A stretch of 64,000 bases of DNA from Lepisosteus oculatus (GCF_040954835.1 NC_090709.1:38746776-38810775); one strand, 5' to 3'. Positions 35,775 through 46,082 are shown, counted from the stretch's first letter. The notes: generated by a model from the letters alone, not told the origin. Numbers and translations are program-made.

Positions 35775-36045
35775 CTCCAGAAAACTCTGGGACTCAGGAT
35801 CTGAGCCTGTGGCTGGGAGGTTGTCGGTTCGAATCCCACAGCAGGCAGAGGAATCCTACTCCGCTGGGCCCCTGAGCGAGGCCCTTCACCCCAGCTGCTC
35901 CAGGGGCGCTGTACAATGGCTGACCCTGTGCTCTGACCCCCAGCTTCTCTCTCCCTGTCTGTGTGTTTCACGGAGAGCAAGCTGGGGTCTGTGAAAAAAT
36001 GAATTTGTATAGGGCCAATAAAGCAACATTATCATTATTATCATT
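35775..36045 (+). mobile_element. tRNA-derived SINE, copy 1
   Basis: The tRNA-like head has ggttcgaatccc (B box) near 35824. It is followed by the conserved body gcccctgagcgaggcccttc, ccagctgctccaggggcgct and gtacaatggctgaccctg, and a tail with ggccaataaagcaacattatc. The same family occurs at 45125-45390 and, inverted, 54890-55140. Not an active tRNA gene. Confidence 0.85.
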
Positions 36046-36360
36046 ATCACTGTACAGAGTTTCAGTTAGTGCCACGTTACTCTCAGTGGTCTCCAGAATA
36101 CACCGTCTGCATCAGAAAGCCTGTCTGCATTGCACAGGAGGACTTTTTCTCTAAACGTGTTCGTGAGGAAGAGATCAGGAGCCGAGACAGTTCTGTGGTC
36201 AACAGGCTCAGCACGGAGCAGGGGGAGGGGTTTCGGGTGCAAACCGGTTTTAGAAAATATTAATCGACATGAAAGAAGCAAACGGCAACGTTCTGCTAAA
36301 TCTCTCGTGCTTCTTCCTCTTTTTAAACTCTTGATAGGTGATAAAAAGTCTGTCGCCTAC
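36046..36360. other. Unique intergenic DNA
   Basis: AT-richer sequence. It would be the start of intron 1 if the minus-strand leader exon at 36361-36427 is real. I found no MHC domain exon here or further left. Confidence 0.45.
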
Positions 36361-36427
36361 TTTTGAGAGCCCGGGCGCCGGCCAGCGCTGCAGCCAGGGG
36401 GACGAGCAGCAGGACGAGGGGCTTCAT
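36361..36427 (-). pseudogene. Orphan leader-peptide exon, MHC-like (minus strand)
   Basis: From the ATG at 36427 the minus strand encodes MKPLVLLLVPLAAALAGARA then LK, a clean signal peptide with a Leu-rich core and an Ala-rich cleavage region. A GT follows on the minus strand at 36360-36359. The exon is 67 bases ending in phase 1, as in MHC class I and II leader exons. No alpha1/beta1 or Ig-domain exon was found to its left as far as BRD2, so it is probably a relic or one end of a deleted gene. It could be a non-MHC secreted protein or chance; the call is an inference. Confidence 0.4.
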
Positions 36428-36469
36428 CTTCCAGCGGAGAGGCGCGGCTGCAGTGGGAACAGTGACCAG

Positions 36470-36970
36470 TCGGGCTCGGGGTGGGAGTGAGGTCTCTCTC
36501 GGCTCAGCTCAGCGCTCTGCAGGGCTCGGGGTGGGAGTGAGGTCTCTCTCGGCTCAGCTCAGCGCTCTGCAGGGCTCGGGGTGGGAGTGAGGTCTCTCTC
36601 GGCTCAGCTCAGCGCTCTGCAGGGCTCGGGGTGGGAGTGAGGTCTCTCTCGGCTCAGCTCAGCGCTCTGCAGGGCTCGGGGTGGGAGTGAGGTCTCTCTC
36701 GGCTCAGCTCAGCGCTCTGCGGGGCTCGGGGTGGGAGTGAGGTCTCTCTCGGCTCAGCTCAGCGCTCTGCAGGGCTCGGGGTGGGAGTGAGGTCTCTCTC
36801 GGCTCAGCTCAGCGCTCTGCGGGGCTCGGGGTGGGAGTGAGGTCTCTCTCGGCTCAGCTCAACGCTCTGCGGGGCTCGGGGTGGGAGTGAGGTCTCTCTC
36901 GGCTCAGCTCAGCGCTCTGCAGGGCTCGGGGTGGGAGTGAGGTCTCTCTCGGCTCGGCTCAGCGCTCTGC
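36470..36970 (-). repeat. 50 bp tandem repeat upstream of the orphan leader exon
   Basis: Ten nearly identical units of gggctcggggtgggagtgag, gtctctctcggctcagctca and gcgctctgca (+ strand). A CCAAT element (ccaccaatcac, reading gtgattggtgg on the minus strand) lies just outside at about 36997-37007. The array therefore sits between a possible Y-box and the leader ATG. Confidence 0.92.
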
Positions 36971-37890
36971 AGTTTAACTGTGGGCCGCCTGCCCTCCACC
37001 AATCACAGAATTCACTGGCTGTCTCCTCTCCTGAGCTCCAGCTGAGACGCTGAACTGACATCAGGGCCACTTGGTCATGAAAGATCCCAGAGCTGTTTGG
37101 AAGAGTTTGTTAACCTCTGCGTACAGGCTAAAAAAGCAGGATGTCATTTTGTTTATGGAAACAAAACTATAAAGTGCATTATAAAAGGCTACTCTTATAG
37201 GCGTTTATATATATATACGTTCTGGGTTTTAACTGCACTTTCTGTGATTCAGGAGTAGAGATGGTTCTCTAATATAATGGAACAGTGTACACTTTGTTCA
37301 AGTGATAACGGCTTCTTCGGTAGTATTTTAATGACCTTTTAGGGCTGCTGTATGGATGTGTATCGTCTGTTTTATATTGAGTTTATTTTTTTCTATATTT
37401 TCACATGGTCCAAACAGCATTTGTGAAAAGTGTGTGTGTCTCAAACCGTCCTGCGGTGGGGGTCTGGGACGCTTGGCGCAGTGCTGTGTGGCTGTGAGGT
37501 CAGAGCTGCCCCTGACTGACTGTGGGTTAGAGATGGACGCAGATAAACGCATCTCCCTGCTTGTCCTCTGATCTGGTGAGTGAATAGTTTGCACTGCATG
37601 TCACTGAAGGACCCAGATGAGCCAGCGTTCCCCCTCTGATGAGCGGAGTGTATTCTGGTCGGCGAAGCCTGACCTGTGGTGTTTAGACGCTGCTGGTTGT
37701 GGTGTTTTCACTCGGAGCAGAAGCCACGCTCTTTCTCTCTCTCTCTCTCTGGACCCGCGCCAGGGACTTCCCAGCCTCCCTCGGAGAACCGGGAGAACCG
37801 GACCGCAGCCCGGCCCGGTACCGCCACGAGGAAGTGAAACCGGGACAGGGGCATGCTGGGAGGGCAGGGGCTTTCCTTGAGGGACTGTGA
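36971..37890. other. Intergenic DNA without recognised genes
   Basis: Mixed composition with AT-rich patches (tatatatatacg near 37206) and a (CT)n run near 37730. ORFs in both directions lack homology. Confidence 0.5.
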
Positions 37891-38115
37891 GGGACTGGTG
37901 AGGGGCTGACTGGTGTGTCCAGTGAGGGGCTGGCTGGTGTGAGTGTGTGTGTGTCCAGTGAGGGTCTGGTGTCCAGTGAGGGGCTGACTGGTGTGTCCAG
38001 TGAGGGGCTGGCTGGTGTGAGTGTGTGTGTGTCCTGTGTGGGGCTGGTGTCCAGTGAGGGGCTGAGATAGACTCCAGCTCCCCCAACAACCCTATACTGG
38101 ATAAAACGTATCCAC
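37885..38115 (+). repeat. gtgtccagtgaggggctg repeats ending in a SINE-tail-like segment
   Basis: Tandem gtgtgtccagtgaggggctg units followed by gatagactccagctccccca, a motif common at the 3' part of V-SINE-like fish repeats. A related segment is at 52545-52690. Confidence 0.65.
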
Positions 38116-38665
38116 ATGCCACAGAAAATTAAACTGGGATTAGTTTTTGATGGCACCTTCAGCTCCCACCTGAATGACTTCTGATTGACTGGAGCTCCTG
38201 ACTCCAATTACCCCCTCGATGGAGGTCATTATCCTAGAGGTTCACACGCTTTTCCCCAGCATCGACAGTGCATGTTCAATATAGACATGAGAAATGACAG
38301 TTGTTTTTGCGTTATTTGTTTAATCTAATCGTGTTTATCTCTTATTGAAACAGAGGTGAAGATCAGATCACACTTAAGGAGCAATTAATGCAGGAATACA
38401 GGAACTTATACTTACTACACTCGAACCACCCCATGCATACATCTGGGCTCGATTTGGCCTGGCATCAGGCCGTTTCTCACGGACGCCTGGGTCCATGTTC
38501 TGTCCTGAGGTAGTGGGCCGTGTTTCCTAGACACCTCACTGTCCAGATACTCCCACATGGATTCTGTGGAGTCGGAGCTCTGTGGGAACTCTTCTTTCCT
38601 AATTCCACATTGCGGATGTCTCGGCTGTGTAGAGTTAGCACTGCCTTCCTCGAAGGTTTGAGAAG
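38116..38665. other. Unique intergenic DNA
   Basis: AT-rich non-repetitive sequence. Nothing recognisable. Confidence 0.45.
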
Positions 38666-38674
38666 CATGAGGAG

Positions 38675-39475
38675 CCAGTCCCGGTGACCTTTAACCCGTG
38701 ACTGAAGACCCCCAGAGCCCCTGAAGGACTGGGGTCTCGGGGACTGAACTGAGCCAGGTACTGTCTTCATGAGTCCAGAGTCCCGGTGACCTTTAACCCG
38801 TGACTGAAGACCCCCAGAGCCCCTGAAGGACTGGGGTCTCGGGGACTGAACTGAGCCAGGTACTGTCTTCATGAGTCCAGAGTCCCGGTGACCTTTAACC
38901 CGTGACTGAAGACCCCCAGAGCCCCTGAAGGACTGGGGTCTCAGGGACTGAACTGAGCCAAGTACTGTCTTCATGAGTCCAGAGTCCCGGTGACCTTTAA
39001 CCCGTGACTGAAGACCCCCAGAGCCCCTGAAGGACTGGGGTCTCAGGGACTGAACTGAGCCAAGTACTGTCTTCATGAGTCCAGAGTCCCGGTGACCTTT
39101 AACCCGTGACTGAAGACCCCCAGAGCCCCTGAAGGACTGGGGTCTCAGGGACTGAACTGAGCCAAGTACTGTCTTCATGAGTCCAGAGTCCCGGTGACCT
39201 TTAACCCGTGACTGAAGACCCCAGAGCCCCTGAAGGACTGGGGTCTCAGGGACTGAACTGAGCCAAGTACTGTCTTCATGAGTCCAGAGTCCCGGTGACC
39301 TTTAACCCGTGACTGAAGACCCCCAGAGCCCCTGAAGGACTGGGGTCTCAGGGACTGAACTGAGCCAGGTACTGTCTTCATGAGTCCAGAGTCCCAGTGA
39401 CCTTTTACCCCTGACTGAAGACCCCCAGAGCCCCTGAAGGACTGGGGTCTCAGGGACTGAACTGAGCCAGATTTA
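38675..39475 (+). repeat. 102 bp tandem repeat, about 8 units
   Basis: The unit runs gtcccggtgacctttaaccc, gtgactgaagacccccagag, cccctgaaggactggggtct, cagggactgaactgagccaa and gtactgtcttcatgagtcca ga. Because 102 is a multiple of three it yields an open minus-strand frame of 233 codons, which is not a gene. Confidence 0.95.
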
Positions 39476-39905
39476 CTGTGATGTGTATTTCATGCCATCT
39501 CAGTATTTTAAATATAGATCGTTATGGTAAAATCGAAGATGCAAGAACATCAATGATGTCCCCCTCCTGCCACCAGAGGGATCCACAGACAATTTTAGAA
39601 ATTATTTGACACGCACATAATTATTCTTTCGTGTGGCACTTGACGGAAATTAAAAAAAAATGTTTTCAAACTAAAAAAAAACTTCTCTCTTAGATCAGAG
39701 AACTGCCCGACGACAGCAGTTCATGATGAATTGTACAAAGTTTTACACTTTGTAAAGTGGAATGTAGAATAGGTGGACTAAAGACCCGTAATGTCACTGA
39801 AGTCTTTTTATATCAGGGTCTGAAGGCAGTACCGATGATAACTGCGTCTTGGGCTGCGTGGGTAGAGTTCTGCAGACGGATATTGGCTCGGTTAGCTCAC
39901 AGCCC
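39476..39905. other. Unique DNA upstream of alpha gene 1
   Basis: AT-rich sequence leading to the class II promoter. No other feature seen. Confidence 0.5.
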
Positions 39906-39908
39906 CTG

Positions 39909-39956
39909 TACCTAGTAACTGTCGGTCCGTGCCTGAGGAATTGTCTGATTGGCTGT
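39909..39956 (+). promoter_or_regulatory. X-box and Y-box of class II alpha gene 1
   Basis: cctagtaactg at 39911-39921 matches the X1 box bound by RFX. ctgattggct at 39945-39954 is an inverted CCAAT (Y box, NF-Y). Start-to-start spacing is about 34 bases, and the pair lies about 160-205 bases before the ATG. An S/W box could not be assigned with confidence. Confidence 0.75.
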
Positions 39957-40114
39957 AAGGGAAGTAGGGGTGTTTCAAAAGTGCAGCAGGCAGCCCTGTC
40001 GAGCCACTGCTCCGGAGTGCTGCTGGCCTGGGGGGGTGCTCTGCTCGGGTCCCACACACTCGCCTGTGGATTCGCTGGAAAGCCGGGGCCGTGTCTTCCT
40101 TCACCGCGTGCAGG

Positions 40115-40178
40115 ATGCTGTGCGCGTTCCTCACCGCAGTGCTGCTAGGAGCTAGCGGTGTCCTCTCGCAAGCTCAGA
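40115..40178 (+). CDS. Class II alpha 1, exon 1 (leader)
   Basis: The ATG starts a 21-codon hydrophobic leader. It ends a|gtaagt in phase 1, the same 64-base length as exon 1 of alpha gene 2. Confidence 0.9.
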
Positions 40179-43100
40179 GTAAGTCATGCTTCCTTCATTA
40201 ACGTTATACTTGCCATTGTTTTCAAACCTGAATAGTGAGACTTCAAAAGAGCAAAATCGGGCGCTCTGGAGCACCACACCTTCTCTGCATGTCCCTTTTT
40301 AAACATTTTTAATCTGACGAAGTTCGCAACACTAAATATCCTGAGTATCCAAAGAGACTCCCCACACTCATCATGCTTGGATGATTTTAGAGAGAAAAAA
40401 AAAAAGGAATTCCATTTTTTGATAAATAACATTTTCACTGATCCTTCGTGACTAACCCCAGGTCATCGCGTCCCTGAGCGAACCGACAGGGGGCCGGAGA
40501 GGAGGCGATGAGCCACAAAGACCGACCGGCTCAGATTCTGTGCTGAGGTCGGAAGATCAGTGGTTGTAGCTACACCAGTGCTACGTTTAGTTGCAGTTAG
40601 GAGTCTGATGTTTTCTTCTGTTTACCCAAGACTGAATGCAGCCAGTCCAGTGAAAAGATGTTCCCATGAGAGAAGGTTCATGGTCCAGAATTTCCCTCAT
40701 GCCCAGCGGGTCAGAGCTTCTGCCACATGATCTCGGAGTTGGCTCCTGACTCCAGTCCTTCCCCGTGTGAAGACGTGTCTCCTGTTGTCTGTCCTGGATG
40801 TGCTCCCAGTCCTGTTTTCCACCTGTGTCCCTGGGTCCCAGTGTCACGGAGGATCTTGAAGACATTTCCTGAGCTGTCTTGGTCACTGCCTGTCAGACCT
40901 GAATCGAGTCCTCTCACAGTCTTCTCTGTTCCTGACCGAAGAGATTCAGTTCTTTAACGGAGTCTGGAAGTAAATCTCGTTGCACCTCGCTATGTTGCCT
41001 CTAGAGCACAGGTGTCCTTTTGGTAGTGACCTGAACACAGCTGAGGTCTAACTGTTGCAGAAAACCATTTTTACATGACTGACAAAATATTAAACAAATA
41101 GCAAACAAAATGGACATTTCCCATACTGGTGTTTTGTGTTGCTTCTCAGGGATCTCGCTTTGAATAAAGGGATCAACGTAAATTTGCTGACCTTTCTCAT
41201 GTTCCTTTTTCAGATCAATACCAAAACCAATACCACCATGCACACATCTCTTGTTAAATTTAATCTTCAAGGAAATCTCTCCTTCACAGCCACACGTTTT
41301 GTGTGAATGATCTTGTATTTGTTTTTCTGCCGTTGTTAAACCTGGTTTTTTATCACGTGTGAATGTGCCAGTTTTACTCACTAGACCAGAGTCTAGATGG
41401 GGAAACGCTGAGCTAGATGAGGCTGCTGATAAAAGAGATAGTGTTCATGCTGTCATGTTTACATCATCTGGAAATAAAGACAGTCAGGACACAGAGATAC
41501 TAGTGTAGAACTGAAATCAAGGGCTGTTGTTACAACTGTGTGCTTCACGAGTAAGGCCTCGTTTAGAGTATGAATTATGATTTGATAATGACAGCCAGGT
41601 AGATTCTGAAGGAACTGGCTATTTGACTATTTAGTCTTGAGGACTGTGAGGGGACCCGATGCGAGTTTCCACATGAACGATGGAGGAGTTTTGAGGAAAC
41701 GGCTGTCTCGCTGCCTCTTCTGCTTCAAATGTTTCTTCTTAATGTTCTCCACCCACTAACATGACATCGGTACAATCATTTGCTGTTCCGCACATCGGAG
41801 GTTTTTGCGTCAAATAAATTCATTGTGACCAGTGAAATCGATTGATTCTGGATTCTTTTTTTGTTTCAGTTAGACATCTAGACAGACGTTTGACGTTCTG
41901 CGCGTCTAATTCCACCGAAGCGGAGTTTGAGATAGAGCACGATGAAGATGAGATATTGTATGTTGATTTGGTGGCGAAGAAGACAGTGCTGAGGATCCCA
42001 GAGTTTGCTGAGGAATGGCACCCTTATCCGGAACAGCCTTCATTCGCACAGCAGGAAGTAGAAACCTGCCGACACAATGTGGCAGTGAGCGCTAAAGGAG
42101 AAGGATTCCCTGAAGAGAAACTAGGTGAGGCTCCGATTCTACCAGCTATTTTTGTGCTGCGACACTGTTGATTTATTTACTTTATAAATCTGGGAAGTGT
42201 TACTGTGCACGTTGTCACAAATACAGTGAAGAACAACTTAAATAATTCCAAACTTTCAGGATAAAATAAAAGTGAGAGGCTTTAAACCACAGGATCTACA
42301 AACTGGTGTTTGGTTGTTGTTGTGAAGAACATGAGTGCAGAATGGCGTATAGGCCATTGGAAATAAAAGACTGAGACAATGACAAAACTGTCAAAAGGTT
42401 CTCCAGCTAGAATCAGGCTCAGTGCAAATAATTGAAATTTCCTTGTGATTTACTCCCAGAAGTGTTTCGGCTTTGGTGGATCAATTGTGGAAGAAATAAA
42501 GTAAAATATTAACTGGAGGTTTATGTACAAAATCTCTTTGCAGATCCCCCGATTTCCCGATTGTACTCGGAGAACGAGGTGGAGCTGGGGGTCCCCAACG
42601 CTCTGATCTGCTTCATCACTGACTTCCACCCTGCACCCGTTAAGGTGTCCTGGACCAGGAACACGGAGCGGGTGACACAGGGGTTCAACGTCACCCAGTA
42701 CTACTCCAATAAAGACTACAGCTTGCGCCTGTTCTCCTACCTGAGCTTCACGCCCCAGGCTGGCGACGTGTACTCCTGCAGTGTGGAGCACCGCGCCCTG
42801 CAGGAGCCCCTCACACGCCTCTGGGGTGAGTACGCTGACGCAAGACCACCTGCGCATCCCCTCACTGCAGAGGAACGGGTGAACATGGTTTCCTCCTGCT
42901 GAAAAGAGACGAAAGGAAACGCAGGTGTGAGCTCACACCTGAAGAAGGCTCCACCGCCGAAACGTTGTGTTTCCTTTCTTCTCTTTTCAGCAGGAATAAA
43001 CCCGTTGCCTGTTCCTCTGCAGCCTGTGCATGCTGACGCAGGTCCCACCTACCAAGGGGCAACATGTCAATACTAAAAGATCTGGTCAAATACCACAACT

Positions 43101-44068
43101 GCAGGTTCAGCACTTTCACTGGTCTGTTTGATCTTAAGATACGGACAGACAGAATTTTCTTAATCAATCTTTGTTTTGTCACAGTTTTATGCTCACAGGC
43201 TTCCGACATTATCTTCATCTTAGAGTTTATGACTTCAGAAATGTTGGTGTTGTAGTTGCTGAAATTAAAACCTAACTGAAGTTAGAAGCCTCCCTGTGCA
43301 GTGTGCAGTCGTGGGGTTCATAGAGACATAAAAACACACAGCTGGCTGTTCCAGATCTGCTGGGAATAAGAAACAAGGTGGGTTTAATATTACAAAAAGA
43401 AAAGAAGAACGATATGTGGTTGTCTCATCTGAGAACTGGAGGTGTAAGTATAAGACCTATCCTAGGATGACAGGGGAGCTGGAGTCTTTCCCAGCAAGCA
43501 CTGGGCACAGGGCAAGGTACAGCCTGGACAGGACACCAGTCCAACACAGGACACACACACACACACCCTGGACAGGACACCAGTCCATCACAGGACACAC
43601 ACACACACCCACCCACTCACCCACCAGGGCCAGTTTTCCCAGAAGCCCATTAACCCCCCAGCCAGTCTGTGGACTGTGGGAGGAAACCGGAGCTCCTGGA
43701 GGAAACCCACAGGAACACAGAGAGAACATGCAGACTCCACACAGACAGCACCCCCCCCAGGAACTGAACCCAGGGCCCCAGTCCTGTGAGGCATAAATGA
43801 TGACCACTGTGCCCCCCTGCGCCACCAGTATATTATCCATTTTATAAGATATGAAATGACATAAAGGCTCCGTCGGTTTGGTGACATGCGTGTGTTTAGT
43901 AGTATACTAGTGTTTAGTAGCATGGTTGCTGGTGTCTCCTCAGAGGTGGAGGTGCAGTCGGACTCGGAGGCGGCGGAGACAGCCGTGTGCGGGGTGGGCC
44001 TGACCCTGGGGCTGCTGGGAGTGGCAGCCGGAACCTTCTTCCTCATCAAGGGCAACAAGTGCAACTGA
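40115..44068 (+). CDS. MHC class II alpha chain, gene 1 (divergent, possibly non-classical)
   Basis: Type I membrane chain that would pair with a class II beta chain. Exons: 40115-40178 (leader), 41870-42124 (alpha1), 42544-42825 (alpha2 Ig), 43944-44068 (connecting peptide, TM, tail); all junctions phase 1, 241 residues. The leader is MLCAFLTAVLLGASGVLSQA. Alpha1 carries a Cys pair (TFCAS, ETCRHN) as in ray-finned fish and an NST glycosylation site. Alpha2 has the Ig cysteines (LICF, YSCSVEH). The TM contains GLTLGLLGVAAG, the GxxxGxxGxxxG alpha-chain pairing motif. In alpha1 the conserved groove Asn at position 62 is Glu when aligned by the Cys, while Asn69 is kept. This suggests altered peptide binding. 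Orthology to teleost DA, DB or DE or to DM cannot be settled by eye. Confidence 0.93.
40179..41869 (+). other. Intron 1 of alpha gene 1
   Basis: Contains a dispersed repeat at about 40700-40960 that recurs at 44705-44955. The rest is unique AT-rich DNA. Confidence 0.7.
40700..40960 (+). repeat. Dispersed repeat, copy 1
   Basis: ttctgccacatgatctcgga, cttccccgtgtgaagacgtg, tgtcctggatgtgctcccag and aagacatttcctgagctgtc occur here and in copy 2 at 44705-44955, same order and about 97% identical by eye. Family not identified. Confidence 0.85.
41870..42124 (+). CDS. Class II alpha 1, exon 2 (alpha1 domain)
   Basis: 255 bases between tttcag and gtgagg. Contains FCASNSTEAEFEIEHDEDEI and ILYVDLVAKKTVLRIPEF, the floor strands and loop typical of class II alpha1. 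Confidence 0.93.
42544..42825 (+). CDS. Class II alpha 1, exon 3 (alpha2 Ig domain)
   Basis: 282 bases. DPPISRLYSENEVELGVPNA to YSCSVEHRALQEP. C1-set Ig fold with both cysteines and an FNVT glycosylation site. Confidence 0.95.
42864..43023 (+). repeat. Fold-back element with a hammerhead-ribozyme-like core
   Basis: Arms 42895-42920 and 42969-42994 are complementary at 25 of 26 positions, and outer ctgcagaggaac/gttcctctgcag also pair. Inside are a hairpin (ggtgtgagctcacacc), ctgaaga, a ggc/gcc stem and gaaac, in the order of a hammerhead core. The cleavage triplet position reads GCA instead of NUH, so it is probably inactive. Gctgacgca direct repeats (42834, 43032) flank it. Confidence 0.6.
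43465..43840 (-). mobile_element. V-SINE (DANA/mermaid-like) copy, inverted
   Basis: Read on the minus strand it has the tRNA-like gcctcacaggactggggccc and gggttcag part, then tgtgtggagtctgcatgttc and gtttcctccaggagctccgg, and the tail with actggtgtcctgtcc. This pattern is widespread in fish genomes. It contains a short internal duplication. Confidence 0.7.
43944..44068 (+). CDS. Class II alpha 1, exon 4 (connecting peptide, TM, tail)
   Basis: EVEVQSDSEAAETAVCGVGL leads into the TM helix, then IKGNKCN and TGA. The stretch 43988-44058 is identical to 60144-60214 in alpha gene 2. Confidence 0.94.
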
Positions 44069-44490
44069 GAGCACAGGCTGCCATCAAGAGACAAGTCCCT
44101 TTTCACAGCAGCTGCAGCACATCCGCTTCACACAGTGAACTTCGTTCTGATCATCAAGGAAAAGAGTGAAATTCTCCTGTTGTTTTCTCCGCTGGTACAC
44201 CATGAAAATGAGTGTTAGAATCATTAGAAACTTGTAGATGGATTTCTGAACTGCTTAGCTTTTTACTGGGTTTGAGATTTTTCATCTCTTATGTGTAATA
44301 GATATGAGATGGCTTTGTATACAGTATTTTTCAAATGAGATGTTCCTATGTTTTGAATGGGGATTTCTGGATGAGTTCTTAAAATTGTATGATGGTCACA
44401 CTTATTCTTTCTCTCATTTCATTGCAATTGAAATAATATTCTTTCATTTATATTAAAATTACTGTTAATAAAACTTGCTCAATTCTTGAT
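44069..44490 (+). other. 3'UTR of class II alpha gene 1
   Basis: AT-rich untranslated sequence ending at AATAAA (44467-44472) and a T-rich stretch after it. Confidence 0.75.
44467..44472 (+). promoter_or_regulatory. Polyadenylation signal of class II alpha gene 1
   Basis: AATAAA within ctgttaataaaacttgctc, about 400 bases past the stop. Confidence 0.75.
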
Positions 44491-44699
44491 ATTGTTGTTT
44501 TTTTTCTAAGACCAAAAGGAAGTAAAATGTATTGTTCAGAAGTAAGTCCTGATCTATCCACTTTTCCACACCCAGAGCAGTAAAATCTGAATTTATCTCA
44601 GCGCCTGGGAAAGATGCGATACAGGGGATAAAAACTGTCTCTGAGTCTGGTAGTCCGGCCCGAATGCTCCGGTACCGTTTTCCAGATGGTAGCAGATCA

Positions 44700-44955
44700 T
44701 AGGGTCAGTGCTTCTGCCACATGATCTCGGAGTTGGCTCCTGACTCCAGTCCTTCCCCGTGTGAAGACGTGTCTCCTGTTGTCTGTCCTGGATGTGCTCC
44801 CAGTCCTGTTTTCCACCTGTGTCCCTGGGTCCCAGTGTCACGAAGGATCTTGAAGACGTTTCCTGAGCTGTCTTGGTCACTGCCTGTCAGACCAGAATCA
44901 AGTCCTCTCGCAGTCTTCTCTGTTCCTGACCGAAGAGATTCAGTTCTTTAGTCTC
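44700..44955 (+). repeat. Dispersed repeat, copy 2
   Basis: Nearly identical to 40700-40960, ending at gaagagattcagttcttta in both. It lies just past the polyadenylation site of alpha gene 1. Confidence 0.85.
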
Positions 44956-45079
44956 TTGATGCGAAATGACCTGTTTTGAGTGATCACAATAATAATAGTA
45001 ATAATACATTATATTTATAATGCACTTCATCAATCTCAAAGTGCAGTACAATACTAATAAATATGTGCAACTGAAATTA

Positions 45080-45580
45080 ATAAACAAAATGAAATATAGA
45101 ATAAATTCAAGCACCACCATAACAAGGAGTGGTGGCTCAGCGTCTGCGCCTGTGGTTGGAAGTTTGCCACTTCAAATCTCACAGCAGGCAGAGGAATCCT
45201 ACTGCGTTGGGCCCCTGAGCGAGGCCCTTCACCCCAGCTGCTCCAGGGGCGCTGTACAATGGCTGACCCTGCACTCTGACCCCCAGCTTCTCTCTCCCTG
45301 TCTGTGTGTCTCAAGGAGAGCAGGCTGGGCTTTGTGAAAAGACACACTCCTAATACTCAGAAATGGTGTTGGGCTGATAAAGAGATCTGATCTTATACAG
45401 CTTTTAAAATGAGGCAGCACCAAAAGCTTTCTTATATAGATTTGTCCTCAGTGATTTAAATGATGCCAAGGACTGGCATCATTTAAATCATAGTGAAGAC
45501 AAATTTTACATAATTTTACAAGCTGTATTGTTTCGGATATGATGGTGCTTGAACTTATTCTATATTTCATTTTGTCTTTG
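45080..45580. repeat. Fold-back repeat enclosing SINE copy 2
   Basis: Sequence at 45083-45118 (aaaatgaaatatagaataaa...) is matched as its reverse complement at 45541-45576. A near-central hairpin has 17-base perfect arms tgatttaaatgatgcca and tggcatcatttaaatca around 45453-45491. A SINE lies in the left half. Confidence 0.8.
45125..45390 (+). mobile_element. tRNA-derived SINE, copy 2
   Basis: tggctcagcgtctgcgcctg (A-box region), a degraded B box (cacttcaaatctc), then the same body as copy 1 and the tail gggctgataaagagatctga. Confidence 0.85.
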
Positions 45581-46080
45581 TATGGGTGGGCTCCACATGA
45601 GCAGTTTTCCAGTCCCTTCAGTGACAGGACAGGCACGTCTCTGTCCTGTCGTGGACTGTGTCTGAACCCAGGGCCTCAGCACATAGTAATGCTCACTACT
45701 GTATCTCTGTGCCTCCCAAATAATCTACTCTTCAGGGTTGAATCAATAATCAGTAATTATATTGAACTTGCAGCTCATACTGTAAGTACATCTGTTTATC
45801 TGTTAACTGTAAGTGAAAAATGGTTATGGATGAAGATCCCACGAGGAGAGAAGGTATAGTGAATCCTTCTTTGAAAGATGGTATCCTGAACATGCTGAAC
45901 ATGGAGTGTTAAGGACAGAGTTTTGTTTTGCACATTTATCAGTGAGAATTTTACTGTCACTACAATCACCAGTCACATAACGCTTTCTCTGTGCCCTGGA
46001 CGCAGATGATAGAAACAGAATACAAACAGAATAAGGCTATTTAGTGGTGGATGTTGAGAGTGTGGAGGAGACTTGTGCTC
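45581..46080. other. Unique DNA upstream of the beta gene
   Basis: AT-rich intergenic sequence. Short ORFs only. Confidence 0.5.
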
Positions 46081-46082
46081 TG

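Noticed and set aside
35824-35840. tRNA gene suggested by a perfect B box
   Set aside because: No complete cloverleaf; the segment is the head of a SINE with a conserved non-tRNA body.
38477-39381. 233-codon minus-strand ORF with 34-residue repeats
   Set aside because: Arises because the 102 bp unit is a multiple of three; the repeats are near identical at DNA level, silent sites included, so no sign of coding selection.
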